Assembly (NCBI GenBank): GCA_020433785.1
Contig: JAGRCC010000528.1
Span: 1-6,943 of the forward strand
Direction: 5' to 3'
Origin: Anaerolineae bacterium
GTDB lineage: Bacteria; Chloroflexota; Anaerolineae; 4572-78; J111
Length of the DNA: 6,943 bases
Each line of letters opens with the position of its first letter. Position 1 is the first letter of the stretch. Positions 1-5,332 of this stretch are shown here, in pieces. A model generated the notes under the pieces. The model saw only the letters and a list, made by a program, of their open reading frames with translations, was not told where the DNA came from and made no database searches. Position numbers and translations under genes: made by a program.

Positions 1-1
1 C

Positions 2-958
2 GGGGGTGTTACCCGTTGGGCTGATGTCACCTTGGGCCGGCTGCGGCTCAAAATCGATGTCCCGGCCGTGCCCATCCACACCGTCGAGTTGCACTTTGGC
101 GGCGATCCGTACTATTTTCGCCGTCCCAATATTTTTCGAGTCGTGCGCCGTCATGAGTTCGATCACGCCCTGGCTCAGGCGGCGGTCAAGCGCGGTCTCC
201 GGCTATTTGAGGATGAAAGCTTTAGCGGGTTTGAGCGAGTTGATGACGGCCTGCGAGTCCAGACCAGCCGCAGAACGATTCAGGTTCGCGCCCTGGTTGC
301 GGCCGATGGTGCTAAAAGCTCAGTTCGGGCCAAAATGCGTTTGCCTGAAAAAGCTCGTGTCTCCCGGTTGATGGAAGTGGTCACGCCCGTTGATGCGCGG
401 CGCTGCCGGGAATTTATTCATCAAACCGCGGTTCTCGATTTCGCCCCCGTGGCCGAAGGTTTACAGGGCTACGTCTGGGATTTTCCCTGCCTCGAGGCCG
501 GTGCAGCCTGTTTGAATCGCGGCATCTTCGACAGCCGGGTCCATCCTGAACGCCGGCGAGCCGATCTAAAAGCGATTTTTGGACAGGCGCTGCAACAGCG
601 TCACGTTGACCTGTCCCCCCCAAATTGGCAAGGTCACCCCGAACGCTGGTTTGCCGCCGACGGCATTTTCTCCCAACCGAACATTCTCCTGGTGGGTGAT
701 GCCGCCGGCGTCGAACCGGCCTTTGGCGAGGGCATAGCTCAGGCCCTGGCCTACGGTGCCGTCGCGGCCGATTGTCTGGTCGAGGCCTTTCGTCGCCGCG
801 ATTTTTCGTTTGCCGGTTATCGCTCCCACTTGTTAGCCCATCCACTGGGCCAATCGTTGACATTTCAAACTCAGTTGGCCCAAAAGCTGTATCGCGGCGG
901 GCCACAGGCCGTGGCCCACTGCCGCCGCCTCCTGAGCCGATGGTTGTCCCCGGTTTGA
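2..958 (+). CDS. FAD-dependent oxidoreductase, geranylgeranyl reductase-like (5' partial)
   Basis: This is the C-terminal part of a flavoprotein of the geranylgeranyl-reductase/PHBH-like monooxygenase superfamily. The frame is open to the left edge, so the true start and the N-terminal Rossmann GxGxxG motif lie outside; a TTG at 32 is not taken as the start. Visible hallmarks, in order, are the segment VVRRHEFDHALAQAA near nt 140-185 (family R-x-x-FD-x-x-L pattern), a central VAADGAKSSVR (second dinucleotide-binding motif of the DG type, near nt 297-330), and the FAD-ribityl-binding GDAAGVEPAFGEGIAQAL (from about nt 695). The last motif matches the GDAAG-x(5)-GEGI signature of the family. The protein ends with a basic tail (LSRWLSPV). 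Family members reduce isoprenoid chains of lipids or chlorophyll, or hydroxylate or halogenate small molecules; the substrate here cannot be decided. A strong stem-loop lies about 100 bases downstream. The family is certain, the exact reaction is not. Confidence 0.88.
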   Translation, partial: GGVTRWADVTLGRLRLKIDVPAVPIHTVELHFGGDPYYFRRPNIFRVVRRHEFDHALAQAAVKRGLRLFEDESFSGFERVDDGLRVQTSRRTIQVRALVAADGAKSSVRAKMRLPEKARVSRLMEVVTPVDARRCREFIHQTAVLDFAPVAEGLQGYVWDFPCLEAGAACLNRGIFDSRVHPERRRADLKAIFGQALQQRHVDLSPPNWQGHPERWFAADGIFSQPNILLVGDAAGVEPAFGEGIAQALAYGAVAADCLVEAFRRRDFSFAGYRSHLLAHPLGQSLTFQTQLAQKLYRGGPQAVAHCRRLLSRWLSPV

Positions 959-997
959 TCCGCAAAACAGAAGTCTTCTTCAAAAGTAGATGCGGTT

Positions 998-1023
998 GTA
1001 GAACAAACTTAAGTTTGTCCTAC
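998..1023. repeat. Palindromic repeat unit (26 bp dyad)
   Basis: Two 13-base arms meet without a loop, GTAGAACAAACTT and AAGTTTGTCCTAC. They pair at 12 of 13 positions, the mismatch being A1002/C1019. Pairing can be extended outward with a small bulge (GTTG at 995-998 and CAAC at about 1025-1028 are complementary in part). It lies in the non-coding stretch just after the oxidoreductase gene and lacks a T-run, so it is not an obvious terminator. The shape resembles dispersed REP-like extragenic palindromes. Only this one copy is in the window, so its membership in a repeat family is inferred. Confidence 0.55.
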
Positions 1024-1059
1024 GCAACGCCGAATGATTGAGATATCTAAACCCTGGAC

Positions 1060-1090
1060 AAAAAAAAACCGGCCTTGCAAGGCCGGTTTT
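1060..1090. terminator. Strong intrinsic terminator, probably bidirectional
   Basis: A perfect 26-base palindrome runs from 1065 to 1090. The arms are AAAACCGGCC and GGCCGGTTTT around TTGCAA. The stem has a six-base GC core (CCGGCC/GGCCGG) and is extended by A:T pairs. On the plus strand it is followed by only four T, which are part of the stem; on the minus strand it is followed by nine T (the A-run 1060-1068). It can end transcription of the oxidoreductase gene (stop at 958), but the base runs suit minus-strand transcripts coming from the fragment region better. Confidence 0.8.
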
Positions 1091-1350
1091 ACGGGGATGG
1101 TGATGAAATAAGTGAATGGTGAAGCTGTAGGAGTCGAACAACAAATAAATAAGTGCTAAACAGGTTTCAGAATGTTATGACTAATAGTAGACGAATTACA
1201 GATGCTAGTTCTTATAGTGTAATATTGAAGTTACCCCCTCACCTTAGTGAGTTCCTAAGTTGTCTTTAATATAATTGAAGATCATAGGCGCAGCATTTAA
1301 ATAGTCTTGAAAAAAAGTTAGAATATTAAATCGCGGCTACCTTTCACCAA
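1091..1350. other. AT-rich non-coding spacer
   Basis: This stretch is far richer in A and T than the genes on either side. No reading frame on either strand shows a recognisable motif, and no tRNA-like cloverleaf was seen. The only structure noted is TGAAGTTACCCCCTCACCT from about 1226, which is partly repeated in inverted orientation near 2163. It may be eroded accessory DNA. Confidence 0.5.
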
Positions 1351-1503
1351 TCACTTTAGAATTATCGTAAAGAAAAATCGGTTATTACCAGGCGCTAAAA
1401 GTGGACCACAGGTCACCTGTATACTATCAATTACCCAGCCCTTGTCCGAGATCTGCTCATCAACTGTGAGGCTAAAGCGCAGCCGCACGGCTGTTCTGCC
1501 GGA
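1351..1503 (-). pseudogene. C-terminal remnant of an extracellular protein (GWxID-type domain)
   Basis: The minus-strand reading contains VRLRFSLTVDEQISDKGW followed by VIDSIQVTCGP. This matches the final beta-strands of secreted jelly-roll domains of the choice-of-anchor/immune-inhibitor-A type, which end in LRFxLxxD...GWxIDdVxV..C. The recognisable part spans about 1402-1500; the residues after CGP (to the stop at 1351-1353) look random. There is no start of its own: the sequence in front belongs to a different protein in another frame, with the junction near 1500. It is therefore a truncated tail fused behind another fragment, not a working gene. The family call rests on a short motif. Confidence 0.45.
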
Positions 1504-1865
1504 TCCAACCCGCGTCGGTAGCTTTCGGCCGCGCTGGTCCAATCGCCCGTAATTTCCTGATCGATGTCCAGATTGCTGAGAATTTTGAGCTTTTGAAAAT
1601 GATCTTGTCGTTGTTCACTGACGCTCAGGTTGGGCTAACCCCTGATTGATCAGCACCCAAACATCCGCCGTTACTAACTCAGCCGCCCGTACGTGTTCAC
1701 CGGCTCGCTCATAATGCAGGGCCGTTTTGAGGGCATCGGGTTCGTCATTTTCGTAGAAGGCCGCCGCTTCGTGATGCATGCGCTGCCGTTCGGACCGACT
1801 TAGATTATCATAATAAAACAGACGCAAAATGCTGTGTTCAAAAGACTCACGGCCCCCTTCAGGAT
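1504..1865 (-). pseudogene. Internal fragment of a large ATPase-TPR transcriptional regulator (MalT/SARP-like), frameshifted
   Basis: Reading leftwards from 1865, one frame gives DPEGGRESFEHSILRLFYYD, then NLSRSERQRMHHEAAAFYE, and continues through TALHYERAGEHVRAAEL to ADVWVLINQGLAQ. It stops at TGA 1617-1615. This resembles the winged-helix/early TPR part that follows the ATPase domain in MalT-like and SARP-like regulators (pattern: LRLFYYDxLSxxER...H...A.YYE...ALHYxRAGE...AA.L). Shifted by one base, the reading goes on as LSVSEQRQDHFQKLKILSNL and then ITGDWTSAAESYRRGL, which is TPR-like, up to about 1504. The DNA-binding, ATPase and most TPR regions are absent, and the reading begins directly after the stop of another fragment. 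It is a decayed internal piece. The broad family is likely; the exact parent is unknown. Confidence 0.6.
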
Positions 1866-2078
1866 CTAATGTTTAACGACCAACGGCAGGTAAAGCCGTT
1901 TGGGCGTCGTATCGGCGGCGGGGTTGGCCACGCTGCTGATGGTGAGCGAGCCGCCTTTAAAGTCGTCCAAGGCAGCCGAGGAGCGAGAGCCGCTCACGAA
2001 CCACAGCCCAATGTGGCCGCCTTCGTTGACAAAAAAAGCCTGCCGACCAGAGTGGATCACACAGATCAAAGAAACCAT
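1866..2078 (-). pseudogene. C-terminal remnant of a secreted protein with LYLPLV tail
   Basis: The minus-strand frame ends in DTTPKRLYLPLVVKH and a TAG at 1868-1866. A terminal (R/K)-hydrophobic-LPLV-hydrophobic-(R/K) sequence is typical of secreted and cell-surface proteins in Chloroflexota, where it sits at the extreme C-terminus after a Thr/Pro-rich linker. Before it are NEGGHIGLWFVSGSRSSA and LDDFKGGSLTISSVANPA, which read like the last domain of such a protein. Only about 70 codons remain. The ATG at 2078-2076 is just the first in frame and has no visible Shine-Dalgarno sequence. There is no signal peptide, so this is the truncated tail of a once longer gene. It abuts the regulator fragment with no spacer. 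Confidence 0.5.
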
Positions 2079-2093
2079 TGTTCGAGCTATTAA

Positions 2094-2269
2094 GTTTAAT
2101 GAAAAGACAAGGTTCTCAAGCTTAGAGACAGAGGGGGTACCTCAGGTAAGGGTGAACTTCAGCGTTGATTGAGTTATCCCAATTTGTCTCCGGCTGTTGG
2201 CTTTGAGGGGTTATGAACGTCTGCCGAGAATGCTAACCTAAAAGCATAAGAAAAGAATAGGAAACAACT
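2094..2269. other. Non-coding spacer beside the fragment region
   Basis: No supported gene was found here. Near 2131-2163 the minus strand reads CTGAAGTTCACCCTTACCTG and then AGGTACCCCCTC, which partly matches the minus-to-plus counterpart at 1226-1245, giving a pair of imperfect inverted repeats around the gene fragments. Confidence 0.4.
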
Positions 2270-2302
2270 AAAAAAAAGTTGGAATTAGTGGCGTTGCCAA
2301 CC
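2270..2302 (-). terminator. Candidate intrinsic terminator of the four-gene operon
   Basis: Downstream of the methyltransferase stop (2320-2318), the minus strand can form GTTGG / CCAAC (2301-2297 with 2282-2278) around a 14-base loop. Eight T follow directly (A-run 2270-2277). A GC-rich hairpin with two G-T pairs (GCCGGC / GTTGGC) lies just before it. The stem is short, so the call rests mainly on its position and the T-run. Confidence 0.4.
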
Positions 2303-2317
2303 GCGGCCGGCTATCAG

Positions 2318-3037
2318 TTAGATGGCCAGCCGGCCCCACACGCCCGTCCACTCCGGCACTCTGGCCCAGCCTTGGTCGCGAATTGTCCGGGCTAACTCCG
2401 GGCCGAAGAAGAAGGCCATCCGGGCGACGGCCTCATCGACGCTGTGAAATTGATAATCGGTGCGAATCGCCTGCCGCTTAAAGCCCAGGTCCGTTTCCAG
2501 CCAGTCATAGTAGCGGGCCAGGCCGTCGGTGGGGGGCCGGGGGATCAGGCTGCCGGTCGAGAGGGTTTCCAGGATAATCAACGCGCCGCCCGGCGCAACC
2601 AGCCGCTGCATCTCGGCCAGCACCTGCTGCACTTCGCTGTGCCAGCGGTCGCCATACCAGCCGACCAGATGGCCAATCGCCCAGCCGGCGATAACCACCT
2701 CGGCCCAGCCGTTGGGCAGCGGCAGGCGGCGCATATCGGCTTGCAGCAGTCCCCATCGCCCGCCGCGCTGCTTCCGCCGGCGTTGGTGTTCGGCCAGCAT
2801 GGCGGCATGCAAATCGAGGCCCACCACTTGGCCGGCCTGAGCGCCAAAAAGTAACGGCAAGCGCCCGCTGCCCGTGCCCAGGTCCAAAATGCGCTTGCCT
2901 CGCAGCGACGTAATAGTTTCGATGGCCGGCAAGAGGTTGCCGTCCACATCCTCCGGCGCGATCATACGGTGATACGCGCCGGCTTGGGAGGTATAAATCT
3001 CAATAAAGTGATCGGCAGTCAGGTTATCCGCCTTCAT
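2318..3037 (-). CDS. Class I SAM-dependent methyltransferase
   Basis: This 239-residue protein has the Rossmann-type methyltransferase core. Motif I is ILDLGTGSGRLPLL (residues 50-63, SAM-binding glycines). The acidic residue that binds the SAM ribose is in VVGLDLH (Asp75). Next are LLQADMRRLPLP (97-108, Asp101 expected near the adenine), the motif IV strand AEVVIAGWAIGHL (112-124), and LVAPGGALIILET (146-158). The C-terminal part has an aromatic, acidic segment (YQFHSVDEAVARMAFFFG, 195-212) and PEWTGVWGR near the end, as in Methyltransf_11/25-type enzymes. It has no signal peptide or membrane segment, so it should be cytoplasmic. The ATG at 3037-3035 lies inside the end of the response regulator gene, overlapping it by 14 bases, and no good Shine-Dalgarno sequence is seen, so translation is probably coupled. 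It is the last gene of the operon. The methyl acceptor is unknown. Confidence 0.88.
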   Translation of the reverse strand: MKADNLTADHFIEIYTSQAGAYHRMIAPEDVDGNLLPAIETITSLRGKRILDLGTGSGRLPLLFGAQAGQVVGLDLHAAMLAEHQRRRKQRGGRWGLLQADMRRLPLPNGWAEVVIAGWAIGHLVGWYGDRWHSEVQQVLAEMQRLVAPGGALIILETLSTGSLIPRPPTDGLARYYDWLETDLGFKRQAIRTDYQFHSVDEAVARMAFFFGPELARTIRDQGWARVPEWTGVWGRLAI

Positions 3038-3689
3038 CCATCCGCCGGACCACGCCCTCGCGCCAGGCGTAGACGGCGGCCTGGGTGCGGTCGCCCAGAT
3101 GGAGTTTGCTCAAAATGTTGCTGACGTGGCTCTTGACCGTCTTTTCGCTGATAACCAACTGCTCGGCAATATCGGCGTTGTTCATGCCGTCGGCAATTAG
3201 GCGCAGGACTTCCAGCTCGCGGTCGCTGAGTTCGGTGAAAGGGTTGGGGCTGTCCTGGCGGACGCCGTGCAGCTCTTGGACCACACGGGCCGCCACACGC
3301 GGATGGAGCACGGCTTCCCCTTTGGCCGCCTTACGCACGGCGTTGGCCAGCTCCTCCGGCTGGGCGTCTTTCAGCAGATACGACAGCGCCCCGGCCCGAA
3401 TGGCCGGAAAGATATATTCGTCCTGGTGGTAGGAGGTCAACACAATAATTTGGGTGCGGGGGCTAACCTTCTTGACTTGCCGGGTGGTCTCGACGCCGTC
3501 CATGCCGGGCATTACCAGGTCCATCAACACCACATCGGGCGCGTGCTCCTGCACCAACTGGATGCTGGCCTCGCCGGAGTCGGCCTCGGCCACGACCATG
3601 ATGCCGGGCTGGGTTTCCAAAAACGCCCGGACCCCCTGGCGAACCACCCGGTGGTCATCCACAATCAAGACACTAATCGCTTCGGTCAC
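3024..3689 (-). CDS. NarL/FixJ-family response regulator
   Basis: A two-domain transcription factor of 221 residues. The N-terminal receiver domain (about 5-120) has the acidic pair Asp11-Asp12, phospho-acceptor Asp57 in VVLMDLVMPGMDG, Thr85 and Lys107 (YLLKDA), so all the phosphorylation and switch residues are present. The C-terminal LuxR-type helix-turn-helix (about 151-214) contains LSDRELEVLRLIADGMNN and then ADIAEQLVISEKTVKSHVSN, with the recognition helix around TVKSHVSNIL. Length and layout are normal for the family (LiaR/DegU/NarL-like). The start is GTG at 3689-3687, overlapping the kinase stop codon in GTGA. It is supported by AAGGAG six bases upstream. Its partner is almost certainly the HisKA_3 kinase encoded just ahead. 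The target genes are unknown; the dyad at the operon's own promoter is a candidate site. Confidence 0.96.
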   Translation of the reverse strand: MTEAISVLIVDDHRVVRQGVRAFLETQPGIMVVAEADSGEASIQLVQEHAPDVVLMDLVMPGMDGVETTRQVKKVSPRTQIIVLTSYHQDEYIFPAIRAGALSYLLKDAQPEELANAVRKAAKGEAVLHPRVAARVVQELHGVRQDSPNPFTELSDRELEVLRLIADGMNNADIAEQLVISEKTVKSHVSNILSKLHLGDRTQAAVYAWREGVVRRMDEGG

Positions 3690-5332
3690 GATGTACTCCT
3701 TTTTTCGGGGTTAACAATTTGGGCGATCACCTGCGTACCCACACCGGGTTGGCTCTTGACGAAGAACTGCCCGCCCAGGACCTCAATGCGCTCGCGCATG
3801 CTTTGCAGCCCCACGCCTTTGCCGTTGACCTGGCTCACGTTAAAGCCACAGCCATTGTCTGAAATGACCAGCCGGATCTCATCCGCCTCCCAGCCCAGGT
3901 AAATCTCAACGGTGGCGGCCCGGCTGTGGCGGGCGATGTTAGCCAGCGCCTCCTGAGCCACCCGGAACAGCGTTTGCTCGGTGGGCAGCGGCAGGGGCCG
4001 TTCGCCGCTGATGCGGACATCGGCCTTTATTTTGGTTTGGCGCGACCAGTCGGTCACATAGTGATTGAGCGCGCGGGCCAGGCCCTGGCCTTCCAGCGCC
4101 GCCGGACGGAGTTCCAGAATAAGGGTGGTTAGCTCCTGTTGGGCCTCGCGCACCAAATGTTCGGCCTCTTGCAGGTGGGGTTTGACCTGCTCCGGCTGCC
4201 GGTCGATCAGCGCCTTGGCCGCGCCAACCTGCATGGCCGTAGCGAACACTTGCTGCTTGACCGAATCATGCAGTTCGCGCGCCAGGCGGTTGCGCTCCTC
4301 CAGTCCGGCCAACTCTTGCCGCGTTTGCAGCAGGTTTTGCAGTTGAATGGCCATGTGGTTGAGGTGGCCGGCCAGGCGGCTCAACTCATCGCCGCCGTTG
4401 TCCTGAGCCAGAACGTGAAAGTTGCCCTCGCTCCAGGCGTCGGCGGCCTCAGACAAATTTCGCAGGCGGCGGGTTAAGCCACGAGCAATCAAAAAGCCGA
4501 ACAGCGCGCCGACGACCACCCCAACCACCAGCATGATCCCGGCGAACGGCAGGATCATCTGCTGCAATACATTTTGCAGAAATTCGCTTTCGCTGATGGG
4601 AAAAGCGGGCGTGGTGAACAGCATCGCGCCCACCACTTGATTATCGCGCCCCCAGATAGGCGCAGCCGCAGTTAACGACCCTTCGCCCCGAGTCGCCAAC
4701 TGGGCCACATCGGTCTCGCCGCGTAAAGCGGCCTCAAGGACCGAGGCGGCCTGCGGGCTGAGATGGCCGGGCAGCGCTTCATTCAGGACGATGGCCTCGT
4801 CGTCGGCGTTGACGGCTAACACGTGGCCGTCCGTATCGACAATGGCCGCCAGTTCAACTTCGCCAAAGAAGCCGGGGACGCGGGTCTCGGCGTCTTGGCC
4901 GGTTTTGTCCTTGGGCACGTTCATAATCAGGTAGTTGGCTTTGATGGCGTCATCGAGCCAGCGCTGGAGGCCGGCCTGATCCGGTGGGTTTTGCTCCAGA
5001 AAATCGGCCAGGGGCGGCACCCCTTTGCTCATGGCGTCGGCGACGGCGTTGGGGTACAGGTTCGATTGGAAGTTGAGGTACCACAGCAGCGCCAGAGCCA
5101 CCACAGCCAGAATGAGGATGGTGCCGGCAGTGAACAGGGTGTAGGCAAAGGTCAGCTTCCATTGCAGCCGGTGGAAGTAGGAGGCGACTCGCAGCCCTAA
5201 CCGGTGGATACGCCGGGCCAGCGGCAGCTTGTTCACACCGCGGGCCATCCGGCTTTTGAGATTGTAAGGCCGGGTGGCGTCGTCGTCTTCGGTAAGATCG
5301 GCTGGGTCAAAATAGGATGATGGTGCTTTCAT
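3686..5332 (-). CDS. Membrane sensor histidine kinase, NarX/LiaS type (HAMP-HisKA_3-HATPase)
   Basis: A 548-residue membrane kinase that should phosphorylate the response regulator encoded next. A charged cytoplasmic N-terminus (1-58) precedes membrane segment 1 (about 62-86). An extracytoplasmic domain of about 170 residues follows; AAIVDTDGHVLAV (162-174) and AAAPIWGRDNQVVGAML (222-238) look like a Cache/PDC-type ligand-binding fold. Membrane segment 2 is at about 259-284, then HAMP (about 284-336) and a HisKA_3 dimerisation helix with the phospho-acceptor His355 in ERNRLARELHDSVKQQ. The ATP-binding domain has the N-box EALANIARHS (Asn465), G1 SDNGCGF (491-497) and G2 GKGVGLQSMRERI (504-516). 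All catalytic motifs are intact. The ATG at 5332-5330 overlaps the previous stop in ATGA; an AGGAGGG lies about 15 bases upstream, a long spacing, so coupling is likely. The sensed signal is unknown. Confidence 0.95.
   Translation of the reverse strand: MKAPSSYFDPADLTEDDDATRPYNLKSRMARGVNKLPLARRIHRLGLRVASYFHRLQWKLTFAYTLFTAGTILILAVVALALLWYLNFQSNLYPNAVADAMSKGVPPLADFLEQNPPDQAGLQRWLDDAIKANYLIMNVPKDKTGQDAETRVPGFFGEVELAAIVDTDGHVLAVNADDEAIVLNEALPGHLSPQAASVLEAALRGETDVAQLATRGEGSLTAAAPIWGRDNQVVGAMLFTTPAFPISESEFLQNVLQQMILPFAGIMLVVGVVVGALFGFLIARGLTRRLRNLSEAADAWSEGNFHVLAQDNGGDELSRLAGHLNHMAIQLQNLLQTRQELAGLEERNRLARELHDSVKQQVFATAMQVGAAKALIDRQPEQVKPHLQEAEHLVREAQQELTTLILELRPAALEGQGLARALNHYVTDWSRQTKIKADVRISGERPLPLPTEQTLFRVAQEALANIARHSRAATVEIYLGWEADEIRLVISDNGCGFNVSQVNGKGVGLQSMRERIEVLGGQFFVKSQPGVGTQVIAQIVNPEKRSTS
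3696..3701 (-). promoter_or_regulatory. Ribosome-binding site of the response regulator gene
   Basis: On the minus strand AAGGAG stands six bases before the GTG at 3689-3687, within the last codons of the kinase gene. It fixes the GTG as the start and shows that the regulator can load ribosomes itself as well as through the GTGA overlap. Confidence 0.8.

Noticed and set aside
414..983. Long minus-strand open frame (189 codons) opposite the oxidoreductase gene
   Set aside because: It is Arg/Gly/Pro-rich with no motif, and lies opposite a frame with clear flavoprotein motifs; it is a shadow of high-GC coding.
1869..2172. Plus-strand frames over the secreted-protein remnant
   Set aside because: No motif, no ribosome-binding site; the minus strand has the LYLPLV ending, so these are taken as shadows.
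1309..2290. Similar words AAAAAAAGTTAGAATATTA (1311) and AAAAAAAGTTGGAATTA (2271) as a direct repeat
   Set aside because: The match is short, A-rich and interrupted; it does not reach the level of a supported repeat.
2444..2854. Plus-strand open frame opposite the methyltransferase
   Set aside because: Low-complexity Gln/Ala/His/Gly-rich translation without motifs; the minus strand has all SAM-binding motifs.
3267..3902. Plus-strand 211-codon open frame across the regulator/kinase junction
   Set aside because: It spans two well-supported opposite-strand genes and its translation matches nothing recognisable.
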